Assembly: GCF_900103475.1 (NCBI RefSeq)
Contig: NZ_FNHG01000017.1
Coordinates: 1 to 64,000 of the forward strand
Length of the DNA: 64,000 nt
From: Maricaulis salignorans
Lineage (GTDB): Bacteria > Pseudomonadota > Alphaproteobacteria > Caulobacterales > Maricaulaceae
Direction of reading: 5' to 3'
Shown piece by piece: positions 19,398 to 28,506 of this stretch. The notes below the pieces were generated by a model that worked only from the letters and a program-made list of their open reading frames with translations, ran no database searches and was not told the DNA's origin. Numbering within the stretch: position 1 is the first letter of the stretch; every line of letters starts with the position of its first letter. The translations under genes were made by a program, and so were the position numbers.

Positions 19398-20585
19398 TCA
19401 ATTGCCGGTCCGGGCCGGTTGCGCAATCTGCCCGTTATCGACCTTGAGATATTGTGCCTCTGACCCAAACGGCTCGAACAGGACCCGCTCAACGCCCGTC
19501 AGCCAGGCCTGGGAACCGGTCGCAAGGATTTCGCGTGCCAGACCCTCACGCCGGGCGGCGTCGAGATGGGCGCAGGCCTCATCGAACAGGAGGAGGGGCG
19601 CGATCGAGCTCCGGACGGCGAGCACCCGGGCCTGGGCCAGTGCCAGGGTGAGGATCAGGGCCTTTTGTTCACCGGTCGAGCAATCGCCGGCGGGCTGGTC
19701 CTTGTCGCGATGCCGGGTCGCCAGCTCGGTTCGATGCGGGCCGCGCGTCAGGGTGCGGCCGACAGCGCCGTCGCGGCCACGCCCCTCTCTCAGGGCGCGC
19801 GCAAACCGGTCCTCTGCCTCGGCTGCCGCCACGCCGGAGGCGAGATCGGCCTCGACCGCACCATCGAGAGCGAGGTCGGCCTGTGGGAAGGCGCCCTCGG
19901 GCCGGGCATCGATTTCTGCCTGCAAGCGGATCAGTGCCTCCAGCCGCGCCGCCGCGACCGCAACGCCATGGCCAGCCATCTCCGTCTCCAGCGCATCAAT
20001 CCAGACCGGATCGGCGCCTCCGTCATCAAGCAGGCGCTGGCGTCGCATGCGGGTCTTTTCATACGCCGTGGCCGCCTCCGCATGAGCCGGGTCGGCGGCA
20101 TAGACGAGCCGATCGAAGAATTTGAGACGGTCAGCGCGCGGACCGGCAAACAGCCGGTCCTGGGCCGGGGTCAGCCAGATCATCGGGATCAGCCGGGAGA
20201 GTTCCACCTGCTGGGCGGGATCGCCATCAATACGGGTTTCACGCCGGCCGCCACTGCGCGCACCGACCCCGAGTTTGAAGCGGCCCTGGATGTTCTCGAT
20301 TTCCGCGAATACGGCCCAGGCTTGCGCCGACACACCCTCCTGCTTGCGCGCAACCCCGTCAGCCCCGGCGGATCGCAGGCCACGGCCCGGTGCGAGGAAG
20401 GACAGCGCCTCCAGCAGATTGGTCTTGCCCGATCCATTCTCGCCAAACAGCGCCACAGGCCGGGCATCGATTTCAAGGTCAAGGTCGTGATAACCGCGAA
20501 AATCAGTCAGCCGCAAACGACGAACCGCCGCCGGGGCGACCGGCGGCGGTGAGTCTGTTTGTTCTGTATCGGCAGGCTTGCTCAC
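19398..20585 (-). CDS. recF: DNA replication and repair protein RecF
   Basis: This 395-residue SMC-like ATPase binds single-strand gaps and helps load RecA through RecOR. Walker A is FGENGSGKTNLLEALS near residue 50, the ABC-type signature is CSTGEQKALILTLALAQA, and Walker B is LLLFDEACAHLD. The N-terminus has a Pro-rich lead (DSPPPVAPAAV) before the first strand RLRLTDFRGY. The start is a GTG whose codon overlaps the dnaN stop (GTGA), so the two are translationally coupled. A lysE-type gene follows after 10 bases. Confidence 0.95.
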   Translation of the reverse strand: MSKPADTEQTDSPPPVAPAAVRRLRLTDFRGYHDLDLEIDARPVALFGENGSGKTNLLEALSFLAPGRGLRSAGADGVARKQEGVSAQAWAVFAEIENIQGRFKLGVGARSGGRRETRIDGDPAQQVELSRLIPMIWLTPAQDRLFAGPRADRLKFFDRLVYAADPAHAEAATAYEKTRMRRQRLLDDGGADPVWIDALETEMAGHGVAVAAARLEALIRLQAEIDARPEGAFPQADLALDGAVEADLASGVAAAEAEDRFARALREGRGRDGAVGRTLTRGPHRTELATRHRDKDQPAGDCSTGEQKALILTLALAQARVLAVRSSIAPLLLFDEACAHLDAARREGLAREILATGSQAWLTGVERVLFEPFGSEAQYLKVDNGQIAQPARTGN

Positions 20586-21700
20586 ACCCGCAGCGGCATC
20601 AACACGTAAAGCGCATCCGGATCGCCGCTATCGGTGACGAGCGCGGGCGATGCAGCGTCAGCAAAGTGGAATTGCGCCTGGTCACCCTCGATCTGCGAAG
20701 CGACATCCAGCATGTAGCGGGCGTTGAAACCGATCGCGAAGCCTTCATCGCTATAGGAAACGGCGAGCTCTTCCTCGGCCTGCCCGCTTTCCGGATTATT
20801 GACCGCCAATACCAGCGTGTCCTCGCCGAGCGAAAGCTTGACCGAACGCGACTTCTCCATCGAAATGGTCGCCACACGATCAACCGCTTCAGCGAAGCGC
20901 TTGTTCTCGACGGACATCATGCGCGTATTTCCACGCGGGATGACCCGCTCGTAATCGGGGAAAGCCCCGTCGATCAGCTTCGAGGTCAGTACAGCACGGC
21001 CGAGACGGAAGCGGATCTTGCCCTCAGACACCGAAATTTCGACATCGTCGCTGGCGTCTTCCAGCAGGCGCCGGATTTCCTGCACGGTCTTGCGCGGCAC
21101 GATCACACCCGGCATGCCGGCGGCGCCATCGGGCAGGTCAACCTCTGCCAGCGCCAGCCTGACCCCGTCAGTCGCCACGGCACGCAGTGTCTTGCGTCCA
21201 TCCTGCTCGGAAGCATGGAAATGGATACCGTTGAGATAATACCGCGTCTCCTCGGTCGAAATCGCGAAACGGGTCTTGTCGATCAGCCGTGCCAACGCGG
21301 CAGCAGGCAGCGAGAAACTATGCTCGAGATCCTCGGTCGGCATGACCGGGAAATCCCCCGGCGGCAGGGAGGGCAGCGAGAAGTTCGACCGCCCGGCCTT
21401 GAGGACCAGGCGTGGATCTTCACCCGTCATCTCCAAAGTGACGTCAGCGCCGTCAGGCAGTTTGCGCGTAATATCGTAAAGGGTGTGGGCCGGTGCCGTG
21501 ACCATGCCTTCGCCATCACAGCGCGCCTCAGTGGTCTCAAGGATCTCGATATCGAGGTCGGTGGCCGCGAAACTCGCACCATTGGGACCCGCCGAAATCA
21601 GCACATTCGAGAGGATGGGAATCGTGTTGCGCTTCTCAACCACGGCCTGCACATGGCCCAGGGCCTTGAGGAGCGTAGCGCGCTCGATCGTCAGCTTCAT
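20582..21700 (-). CDS. dnaN: DNA polymerase III beta subunit (sliding clamp)
   Basis: This 372-residue clamp encircles DNA and gives the replicase its processivity. It shows the three repeated clamp domains: the first starts MKLTIERATLLKALGHVQAV, the second covers ALARLIDKTRFAISTEETRYY, and the third ends YVLMPLRV, the typical C-terminal clamp-loader and Pol binding pocket region (MPLRV). Its length is normal. It lies between dnaA and recF on the same strand. A 145-base gap to dnaA probably holds its promoter, and the GTGA overlap couples it to recF. Confidence 0.97.
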   Translation of the reverse strand: MKLTIERATLLKALGHVQAVVEKRNTIPILSNVLISAGPNGASFAATDLDIEILETTEARCDGEGMVTAPAHTLYDITRKLPDGADVTLEMTGEDPRLVLKAGRSNFSLPSLPPGDFPVMPTEDLEHSFSLPAAALARLIDKTRFAISTEETRYYLNGIHFHASEQDGRKTLRAVATDGVRLALAEVDLPDGAAGMPGVIVPRKTVQEIRRLLEDASDDVEISVSEGKIRFRLGRAVLTSKLIDGAFPDYERVIPRGNTRMMSVENKRFAEAVDRVATISMEKSRSVKLSLGEDTLVLAVNNPESGQAEEELAVSYSDEGFAIGFNARYMLDVASQIEGDQAQFHFADAASPALVTDSGDPDALYVLMPLRV

Positions 21701-21845
21701 ATCTCGCGTTCCGCTTTGACGTCTTCATGAGTCGGTGGCGCGCTGGCAAATCAGCCGACACCGGAAAGGGTGGGTAAAAGAGGATACATGAAAAAACACA
21801 ACCGCAAGACAATTATCCAGCGGGGAGCGCTTTTTCCAGCGAAAA
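21701..21845 (-). promoter_or_regulatory. dnaA-dnaN intergenic region (probable dnaN promoter)
   Basis: This 145-base gap lies upstream of dnaN. It contains an AT-rich block (catgaaaaaacacaaccgca) and, at 21813-21821, TTATCCAGC, which matches seven of nine bases of the DnaA box TTATCCACA. One weak box does not make an origin. Otherwise I see no terminator or repeat. Confidence 0.4.
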
Positions 21846-23273
21846 TCAGCCCCGCAACTCCCGGGTCAGGCAATCAACGTCCTGCCCGATTGGGTCCCCG
21901 GACTCGATCATGGCAATGATCTTGTTGACCGCATGAATGACAGTCGAGTGATCCCGACCGCCGAAACGGCGCCCGATATCCGGCAAGGAGCGCGTGGTCA
22001 GCACCTTCGCCAGATACATCGCAACATGGCGCGGACGAACCACGCTCTGAGTGCGGCGCTTGGAACAGATATCCGTCGTGGTGACACCGAAATGGGTCGC
22101 AACAGCTTTCTGGATCTCATCGACCGTCAAGCGCTTCTCGGCGCTCAGCGACAAGTCACGCAGGGCCGTCGAAACCGCCTCCATCGTCACCGGCAGACCC
22201 AGCAGCGCCGTACGGCAAATGACGTTGTTGAGCACGCCTTCCAGCTCACGCGGGCCGGTGGTGATACGGGCCGCCAGGAAGTCGCGCACCGGCTCGGACA
22301 CGTTAAGCACCGGATAGTGGCACTTCGCCTGGGCGATCTTGCAGTCGAGAATCTGGCGCCGCAGGTCCAGGTCCGGCTTGCTCAACGGGCAGGCCAGGCC
22401 GCCGGTCAGCAAGGAGCGCAGACGATCATCGGCAATGGCCAGTTCGGCAGGCGGTCGGTGCGAGGCCAGCACGACCTGCTTGTTCTCAGCGATCAGCGCC
22501 GCAATCGTATTGAGGAATTCGTCCTCGGTCTTCGGCTTGCCGGCAATGAAGTGGACATCATCGATCAGCAGAAAATCGACGCCGCGGACCGTCTCCTTGA
22601 ACGTGATGGTGTCCCGCGCGCGCATCGCCGTCACAAAACCGGACAGGAATTCCTCTGCCGTGAGATACAGCGCCTTGCGGGGCCTGGATGTTTTGGAGAC
22701 GGCGCTGGCGACGGCATGCATGAGATGTGTCTTGCCGACACCGTAATCGCCGTAAAAGAAAACAGGATTGAAAGGCGGCGTCGCGGCCGAAACAATGCTC
22801 CGCGCAGCGGCAGCCGCAACTTCATTTGCAGGCCCGACGCGGAATGAATCGAAACTGAAACGCGGCTCGATCGCATCATCCTGGCGCGGCGTCGAGACCG
22901 GCGACGATCCGCTCACCGCTTGTGGCGCCGGAATCTCGCGCACTACGTCCGATTGTGGTTCAGCCTGACCCTCGGCGAGGACGATCAGGTCGCGATGCAT
23001 GGAATCCAGCTCCGTCCAAATCGCCCGAATTCGCGCGCCGACATGATCTTCGATCCAGTCGCGATTGAAGGTGCTGGGCGCCAGGACAATGATCGCCCCG
23101 GCATCAGACATGCGGACACGCAGACGGGCAATTTCCTGGGAGTAAAGCGCGTCGCCAAGCTCGGTCCGCAGGCGAGCACGGACAGCACGCCAGATAGCCG
23201 CGATATCGGTCGCACCTTGCGCCTCGAATGCCGCTGCCTTGGTATCTGAAACTGCCAATTTCTTATATGCCAT
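21846..23273 (-). CDS. dnaA: Chromosomal replication initiator DnaA
   Basis: This 475-residue AAA+ ATPase opens the replication origin. Domain I is the N-terminal helical part (IWRAVRARLRTELGDALYSQ), followed by a variable linker. Domain III has Walker A GDYGVGKTHLMHAVA near residue 175, Walker B FLLIDDVHFIAGK and the arginine-finger region. Domain IV ends with the DNA-binding signature IGRRFGGRDHSTVIHAVNKI. I chose the ATG at 23273 (MAYKKLAVS) because the upstream extension (residues of no conserved character) overlaps the promoter region. dnaN lies 145 bases downstream and rpsT lies upstream across an AT-richer gap. Confidence 0.95.
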   Translation of the reverse strand: MAYKKLAVSDTKAAAFEAQGATDIAAIWRAVRARLRTELGDALYSQEIARLRVRMSDAGAIIVLAPSTFNRDWIEDHVGARIRAIWTELDSMHRDLIVLAEGQAEPQSDVVREIPAPQAVSGSSPVSTPRQDDAIEPRFSFDSFRVGPANEVAAAAARSIVSAATPPFNPVFFYGDYGVGKTHLMHAVASAVSKTSRPRKALYLTAEEFLSGFVTAMRARDTITFKETVRGVDFLLIDDVHFIAGKPKTEDEFLNTIAALIAENKQVVLASHRPPAELAIADDRLRSLLTGGLACPLSKPDLDLRRQILDCKIAQAKCHYPVLNVSEPVRDFLAARITTGPRELEGVLNNVICRTALLGLPVTMEAVSTALRDLSLSAEKRLTVDEIQKAVATHFGVTTTDICSKRRTQSVVRPRHVAMYLAKVLTTRSLPDIGRRFGGRDHSTVIHAVNKIIAMIESGDPIGQDVDCLTRELRG

Positions 23274-23697
23274 CGTCCGCCACACTTGTGATCTGCTCCA
23301 CTTCGAGGTGAGAGCTAGGTGTTTGTTATTATGGCACATTCGCACGCATTCAACACGCCGCTATGCCGCGTTGAAATCGGAATATTTTCCGCATCGGAAT
23401 GATCGCCCTCAGAGCCTCAAAGGTTACCGCTTCCATAAAGACGGTCAACATGATTCAACGCCCGGATTTCGACATTCTTCGCTTGACAAGGGAAATCCGT
23501 GATCGGGTCGAAGCTTGGCAAATGAGATAAAATTTTTCGTCTGCAGCTGGTTCAAATTCACCACAAAAATCCCCCCGAAACACGGCTTCGCTTCGCATGA
23601 ATATCGCTGCTTAAACAGCTCCGTATCAGGAATAATATATGAGCAGCCGGCCGCAGGTGGCCCGGCCGGGCCAGACTCGGATCGCTGCACACCGGGC
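23274..23697 (-). promoter_or_regulatory. dnaA upstream region
   Basis: This 424-base AT-richer gap lies between dnaA and the rpsT terminator and must hold the dnaA promoter. Two GANTC sites (CcrM methylation sites in alphaproteobacteria) are seen, at 23452 and 23674. In Caulobacter, methylation of such a site upstream of dnaA affects its expression. I found no perfect DnaA box and no CtrA pair (TTAA-N7-TTAA), so I do not call an origin here. AT-rich runs (aaaattttt near 23528) are noted. Confidence 0.5.
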
Positions 23698-23702
23698 AAA
23701 AA

Positions 23703-23734
23703 AATACGCCCGGGACGCGAGTCCCGGGCGTATT
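23703..23734 (-). terminator. Rho-independent terminator of rpsT
   Basis: A perfect 14-bp stem (AATACGCCCGGGAC / GTCCCGGGCGTATT) closes a GCGA loop. On the minus strand it runs straight into a T tract (complement of the A run at 23698-23704). It lies 26 bases downstream of the rpsT stop. Confidence 0.9.
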
Positions 23735-23759
23735 CAAATCATTCAGCCTTGAAGCGTGA

Positions 23760-24026
23760 TCAGGCAGCCATCGCCTTGATGCGAGCCGACAGACGCGAGA
23801 CTTTGCGCGAGCTGGTGTTCTTGTGGAACACGCCCTTGCGAACTGCGCGCATCATTTCTGATTCCGCAGTCACCAGCGCGGCTCTCGCCACAGCCTGATC
23901 GCCGGCCGCAATCGCGGTCTCGACTTTTTTGACATAGGTCCGGACGCGCGAGCGACGAGCCTTGTTGACGGCAGTGCGGCGCGCGATCTTGCGGACCATC
24001 TTCTTGGCCGAGCTTGTATTGGCCAT
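23760..24026 (-). CDS. rpsT: 30S ribosomal protein S20
   Basis: This 88-residue very basic protein is S20, a primary binder of the 5' domain of 16S rRNA. The sequence shows [20 protein letters not shown] at the start and the helix-rich body ([18 protein letters not shown]) typical of the family. I chose the start at 24026 (MANTSSAKK), the family's normal N-terminus, rather than the upstream ATG. Its position beside dnaA is common in Caulobacter-type genomes. A strong terminator follows it. An AGAGGTTAG-type ribosome-binding stretch precedes the start. Confidence 0.96.
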   Translation of the reverse strand: MANTSSAKKMVRKIARRTAVNKARRSRVRTYVKKVETAIAAGDQAVARAALVTAESEMMRAVRKGVFHKNTSSRKVSRLSARIKAMAA

Positions 24027-24134
24027 GGGTTCTAACCTCTTCATGCGACCGGGACGAGAGCCCGATTAAATCCGTGAGCGGCGGCGTATAGGCCCTAGAA
24101 GCCGGGGCGTCAACTGCCCCTGCCGCCAGTTTGA

Positions 24135-24911
24135 CTAACGATGCTTGAAATGCGCAGCGCGCTTCTCGGCAAAGGCAGACATGCCTTCGCTTTGATCTTC
24201 CAGCGCGAACTGCGACTGGAAGACGCGGCGTTCGAAGCGGACGCCTTCCGTCAAGCCGATCTCATAGGCGCGATTGACGGATTCTTTCGTCATCATCGCC
24301 ACTGGCAGAGACTTGACGGCAATTGCTTCAGCAGCTTCCATCGCCACATCCAGCAAGTCTTCTGCAGGCACCACCCGCGACACCAGGCCCGAGCGTTCTG
24401 CCTCTTCGGCATCCATCATCCGGCCGGTCAGACACATATCCATAGCCTTGGCCTTGCCGACTGCACGTGGCAGGCGTTGCGTGCCGCCAGCGCCGGGCAT
24501 GACACCGAGATTGATTTCGGGCTGTCCAAACTTGGCCGTCTGCGATGCGATGATGAAATCGCACATCATGGCAATTTCACATCCACCGCCAAGCGCATAA
24601 CCGGAAACTGCCGCGATGATCGGCTTGCGGAAGCGGGCAACCGCCTCCCAGGTCTCGGCGAAGGGGTCCTGCATGTAGAGGCTAACGAAATCGCGCGCCT
24701 GCAATTCCTTGATGTCGGCGCCGGCCGCGAAGGCCTTCTTCGATCCGGTCAACACAACGCACCCAATTCCACCATCCTTCTCGAAGGCGGTGAGAACCGT
24801 TGCCAGTTCCGTCGTCAACTCATCGCAAAGCGCGTTGAGGGCTTCAGGACGCGAGAAGGTGATTACCCCCACGCGTCCCTCGGTCTTTACCTGAATTGTC
24901 TTGTAGGCCAT
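24135..24911 (-). CDS. echA: Enoyl-CoA hydratase
   Basis: This 258-residue crotonase-family enzyme hydrates 2-trans-enoyl-CoA in fatty acid beta-oxidation. Both catalytic glutamates are present, in [15 protein letters not shown] and [20 protein letters not shown], with the oxyanion-hole segment [14 protein letters not shown]. The C-terminus [20 protein letters not shown] matches mitochondrial short-chain hydratases closely. It is on the same strand as rpsT and separated from it by about 108 bases. No other beta-oxidation gene is adjacent. Confidence 0.94.
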   Translation of the reverse strand: MAYKTIQVKTEGRVGVITFSRPEALNALCDELTTELATVLTAFEKDGGIGCVVLTGSKKAFAAGADIKELQARDFVSLYMQDPFAETWEAVARFRKPIIAAVSGYALGGGCEIAMMCDFIIASQTAKFGQPEINLGVMPGAGGTQRLPRAVGKAKAMDMCLTGRMMDAEEAERSGLVSRVVPAEDLLDVAMEAAEAIAVKSLPVAMMTKESVNRAYEIGLTEGVRFERRVFQSQFALEDQSEGMSAFAEKRAAHFKHR

Positions 24912-25029
24912 CTCGGCGCTCCGTATGCCTGCGCGGTTACTCCACGCTGAAAAACCGCGCCGCTATAGCGCAGACCGGGCTGGCGGTCGACACCAGCAAC
25001 AGTCCGCGACTCAGGCGCCAAGGGTCAAG

Positions 25030-25971
25030 CTATTGCCGTTCAACGGTAATGCCGGATTCCCGCAAAAGCTCCACGACGCCGTTTTCACCACTGAGATGGG
25101 CGGCACCCACGGCAATGAAGACGGTCCCCTCGCCATCGAGCAAAGTCAGGATTTGCGGTATCCAGTCCTGATTGCGCCGAACGATCAGCGCCTCATACAT
25201 CTCGGGCGTCTCCTCGCGCATGTCCGCATTCACGATACGCTCAATGGCCTCGACATCACCTGCCGCCCAGGCGCGGACCATCTCGTCGAGCATGGCCGGT
25301 GTGCGTTCCATTTCGCGCAAGCCTTCGGCGAAACCGCGCACCTGGACCTCGTCCGGCAAGTCGGCAAGCACTCGGATCTGCTGTTCGGCGGTCTCGAAAT
25401 AGCCGACTTCGGTATCGCTGCCGGCAATGGCGGCGAGCAAGGCCTTCTCGACCCCGGCCTCGGGGTCGAGCCCCAGCGTCTGCATCTGCGCAACAGAGAG
25501 GACAATCTGAGCCAGCCACGGGCGCATCGGCTCCAGCATTTGCGGCGTGGCCCCGACCGTAGGGGCGACATTGGCGAGCAAGGCCACGGCCTCTGCGTCC
25601 AGGATCGAGGACAGGGTTACGCCTTGCGGATTGAGGCCAAGCTGGACGACCAGCGCCTGCAGCCGGGCCTGCGCGGCGTCGCTTTGAACATCCGCTTCAA
25701 GATACAGGGAATCGGCGCTGGCGAGGCGGGCGCGCAACTCATCGGTCTGCCAATCCAGGCTGGGTGGAAGAAGGTGGAAGGTGCCAAACAGATAAATCTC
25801 CGAGTCCGCATCGGCCAAGCGCCACATCGCCGGTGAGGCCTCGAGGCCGGAATAGTCGACCGATTGCGCCTGGGCCGCGGCGACAATGCCAGAGAAGGCC
25901 AGGCCCGCGGCGACAAACATCGCCCCACAGGCCGATGTCAGGCGGTGAAGAAACTGGATAGGACGATGCAT
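25030..25971 (-). CDS. TraB/GumN family secreted protein
   Basis: This 313-residue protein has a signal peptide (hydrophobic residues 13-33, ending AAAQAQS) followed by a TraB/GumN (Tiki-like) domain. The domain is marked by WRLADADSEIYLFGTFHLLP near the N-terminus of the mature part, with the GxxH-type metal site, and by the C-terminal DGEGTVFIAVGAAHLSGENG with a second His. Tiki relatives are metalloproteases, so a periplasmic peptidase is possible, but bacterial function is unproven. I placed the start at 25971 because the signal peptide begins there; the longer frame overlaps mutM. Confidence 0.85.
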   Translation of the reverse strand: MHRPIQFLHRLTSACGAMFVAAGLAFSGIVAAAQAQSVDYSGLEASPAMWRLADADSEIYLFGTFHLLPPSLDWQTDELRARLASADSLYLEADVQSDAAQARLQALVVQLGLNPQGVTLSSILDAEAVALLANVAPTVGATPQMLEPMRPWLAQIVLSVAQMQTLGLDPEAGVEKALLAAIAGSDTEVGYFETAEQQIRVLADLPDEVQVRGFAEGLREMERTPAMLDEMVRAWAAGDVEAIERIVNADMREETPEMYEALIVRRNQDWIPQILTLLDGEGTVFIAVGAAHLSGENGVVELLRESGITVERQ

Positions 25972-26074
25972 GTGGCAGAGCTCCGGGTCAGGTTTGAGTT
26001 GTTTTGACGATATTAGCCAGTTCTGCCGAAATTGCGGCAAGAAATGAGTGGTGCCGCGGCCGCACCTCCCGGGG

Positions 26075-26938
26075 CTAGCGCTGACAGGCCGGACAATAGA
26101 ATGTTGATCGGCCAGCCTGGACAATCCGCCTGATCTCGCCCGCACATTGCGGAGTCGGGCACGCGGCCCCCTCGCGTCCATAGGCGCTGAAGCGGTGCTG
26201 AAAATACCCCAGCGCACCGTCCGCACCGGCGAAGTCTTTCAGCGTTGATCCTCCGGCAGCAATCGCTTCCTCGATCACATTCCGCACCGCATGGGCCAGA
26301 CGTTCGGCCCGCACGCCCGGAATGTTGCGCGCCTCCCTGAGCGGGCTGATGCCGGATCGGTGCAAAGCCTCGCAGACATAGATATTTCCCAGCCCGGCGA
26401 CGACGCGCTGATCAAGCAGGGCCGACTTGATCGGCGTGCGTTTGCCGGCCAGTGCCTCGCCGAGAGCAGCGCCCGAGAAGGCGTTCGAGTTGGGCTCGGG
26501 CCCGAGACCGGCGAGATTGGGCTGCTCATCCTCGCTGGCGGTCGCAAACAACAGCATGAAACCAAACCGCCTCGGATCATTGTAGCGCACTGTCACCCCA
26601 CCCTCGATCTCGAAGACGGCGTGATCATGTTTCGGATTGGCCGGCGCAGCGTGGACGAAATCCCCGGGCTGCCGGCTGGCGGCGTCGGCTTCGATCGAGA
26701 AGCGGCCCGACATGCCCAGATGAACCAGCAAGGTCTCGTCGCCCGACAGGCGAAGCAGGAGATATTTTGCGCGACGGTCAATGCGCTCAACCCGGCGCCC
26801 GCCCAGGCGCTCAGCCATGCGTTCGGGAAACGGAAAGCGCAGATTGGCGCGATTGAGTTGCACCCGTTCGATGAGGCGGCCCTGCATCGCCGGAATCAAG
26901 CCGGTCCGGACCGTTTCCACTTCAGGCAGTTCAGGCAC
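26075..26938 (-). CDS. mutM: Formamidopyrimidine-DNA glycosylase
   Basis: This 287-residue base-excision repair enzyme removes 8-oxoguanine and formamidopyrimidines and nicks the strand. The catalytic N-terminal Pro and Glu (MPELPEVETVRTGL), the conserved Lys (RRAKYLLLRL), the H2TH helices (SALLDQRVVAGLGNIYVCEA) and the zinc finger (ACPTPQCAGEIRRIV then STFYCPACQR) are all present. Length is normal. It diverges from ubiE, a common arrangement in alphaproteobacteria. Confidence 0.96.
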   Translation of the reverse strand: MPELPEVETVRTGLIPAMQGRLIERVQLNRANLRFPFPERMAERLGGRRVERIDRRAKYLLLRLSGDETLLVHLGMSGRFSIEADAASRQPGDFVHAAPANPKHDHAVFEIEGGVTVRYNDPRRFGFMLLFATASEDEQPNLAGLGPEPNSNAFSGAALGEALAGKRTPIKSALLDQRVVAGLGNIYVCEALHRSGISPLREARNIPGVRAERLAHAVRNVIEEAIAAGGSTLKDFAGADGALGYFQHRFSAYGREGAACPTPQCAGEIRRIVQAGRSTFYCPACQR

Positions 26939-27170
26939 TGGCGCTCCAGTTCAAGTCGCCGCCGGGGACTGTGCTGCATAGCAAGACCGACACGGTTGAT
27001 GTAAATTGACGCCGCCGGATCAAACTCGAAACTGGTGCGCCTTGTTATACTCGGCCACAGCCCCGCCGCAGGGGCAAGGCCGCCATCATGCGGCACACAG
27101 GCACGGCCTGCGGCATCACGGACCGCCGAGGCCGCTTTGCCTCGCGGCCCGCTTCACTTATTGTCTGCTC
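26939..27170. promoter_or_regulatory. mutM-ubiE divergent promoter region
   Basis: This 232-base gap between divergent genes should hold both promoters. A TTGTTATACT stretch (27043-27052) resembles an extended -10 for the plus strand; I cannot pair it with a convincing -35. No repeat or terminator is seen. Confidence 0.35.
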
Positions 27171-27965
27171 ATGAGCAATTCTCCCGATACTGCGGCTCCA
27201 GCCGAAACCGTTCCCTTCGGCTTTGAAGACGTCGACCGCACTCAGAAGGCGGGCCTCGTGCGCAATGTCTTCGACCGCTCGGCACGCCGCTATGATCTGA
27301 TGAATGACCTGATGTCGCTGGGCGTGCACCGCGCCTGGAAGGACATGGTGATGACCCGCGCCAACCCGCAGCCCGGCGAGCGGTTGCTGGATGTGGCCGG
27401 CGGCACTGGCGATCTGGCGCGCAGCTTCCTGACCAAGGCGGACCGGGCCGGAAAGCGGCGCGCGGACCCGCGCCGCGCCGAGGCGATCGTGCTGGACATC
27501 AACGAGCAAATGTTGCGAGCCGGCATCAAGCGCGGCGTCGAGCCCAGCCATACGGGCCGGATTGAATGGGTGACCGGCAATGCCGAATGCCTGCCGCTGA
27601 CGGACCACAGTTTCGATTGCGTCACAATCTCGACCGGAATCCGCAATGTCACCGACCGTGCAGCGGCGCTGAAGGATATGCGACGCGTTCTGAAGCCGGG
27701 CGGCCGCTTTTTGTGCCTGGAATTCTCGCGCCCGACCAGCCGCGCCTGGGAAAATCTCTATGACGCCTGGTCATTCAATGTGATGCCCGAACTCGGCGAG
27801 CATGTCGCCAAGGACCGCGCCAGCTATCAATACCTCGTTGAATCCATCCGACGTTTCCCGGACCAGGAAAGCTTCGCCACGGAATTGCGAACCGCCGGTT
27901 TCAGCCAGGTCAGTTACACGAATTTTTCGGGCGGAATCGCTGCGCTACACACGGGCTGGGCCTGA
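27171..27965 (+). CDS. ubiE: Ubiquinone/menaquinone biosynthesis C-methyltransferase
   Basis: This 264-residue SAM-dependent enzyme adds a methyl to the quinone ring in ubiquinone (and menaquinone) synthesis. Family motifs are [36 protein letters not shown] (SAM site), [10 protein letters not shown] and [16 protein letters not shown], ending with [16 protein letters not shown] and [14 protein letters not shown] chose the ATG at 27171 because the upstream frame has no conserved residues. ubiB follows on the same strand after an oppositely oriented gene of unknown function. Confidence 0.95.
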   Translation: MSNSPDTAAPAETVPFGFEDVDRTQKAGLVRNVFDRSARRYDLMNDLMSLGVHRAWKDMVMTRANPQPGERLLDVAGGTGDLARSFLTKADRAGKRRADPRRAEAIVLDINEQMLRAGIKRGVEPSHTGRIEWVTGNAECLPLTDHSFDCVTISTGIRNVTDRAAALKDMRRVLKPGGRFLCLEFSRPTSRAWENLYDAWSFNVMPELGEHVAKDRASYQYLVESIRRFPDQESFATELRTAGFSQVSYTNFSGGIAALHTGWA

Positions 27966-27976
27966 TCACCCCACGC

Positions 27977-28378
27977 TCAGCGCGCCGCCCGGCTCGCGAG
28001 TATCCAGGCCTGGGCCTCGGCAATACTGTCGAACAGTTTCAGCCCCGCGGGGTAATCGCCATCGCCGAGTCCGATCCAGTATTTGATAAGGGGCAGCTTG
28101 ATCGGGTCCGCACAAACCTGGGCGCTCAACGTCGGCTTGCCCCCATAGGCAGCACTCAGGACCTCGCCCAAGGCCACCTTGCCGCGCTGCACGGCCTCGA
28201 CGTCCAGATCGCCCAGCAAGCCATCACTATAGTCAATGATGCGGTCCCACGCAGGCGACCACTCAGGAAACGAGACTGATGTCTTCAGCAAGGCCACCGC
28301 CTCGTCGATAAGCAGAGGCCCGCGAAAGCGCGTCAAAACCCATTTATTCTCGTGGTCGAACTCGATTGTGTGGCGCAT
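27977..28378 (-). CDS. Hypothetical protein, possible STAS/SpoIIAA-like fold
   Basis: This is a 133-residue cytosolic protein. Alternating strands and helices (WVLTRFRGPLLIDEAVALLK, then WDRIIDYSDGLLGDLDVEAV, then LSAQVCADPIKLPLIKYW) look like the SpoIIAA/STAS-like proteins found scattered in alphaproteobacteria, but I cannot assign it firmly. I used the ATG at 28378 because the fold begins there; the upstream extension has no clear structure. It lies opposite to and between ubiE and ubiB. Confidence 0.6.
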   Translation of the reverse strand: MRHTIEFDHENKWVLTRFRGPLLIDEAVALLKTSVSFPEWSPAWDRIIDYSDGLLGDLDVEAVQRGKVALGEVLSAAYGGKPTLSAQVCADPIKLPLIKYWIGLGDGDYPAGLKLFDSIAEAQAWILASRAAR

Positions 28379-28506
28379 CTCAAGCCTAAACTCCTGCCTG
28401 AGTCTAACCTCTGGTTGGCCGGGCGCAAGCTGGCTGCACTCCCGTCCACGCCGCGACTCCACGCCGCCCTCGCCAAGCGCGGCGTCGCCCTCTAAACAGC
28501 TCAAAT

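Noticed and set aside
21701-23697. Replication origin near dnaA
   Set aside because: Only one weak DnaA-box-like sequence (TTATCCAGC) and no box cluster, so an origin cannot be supported.
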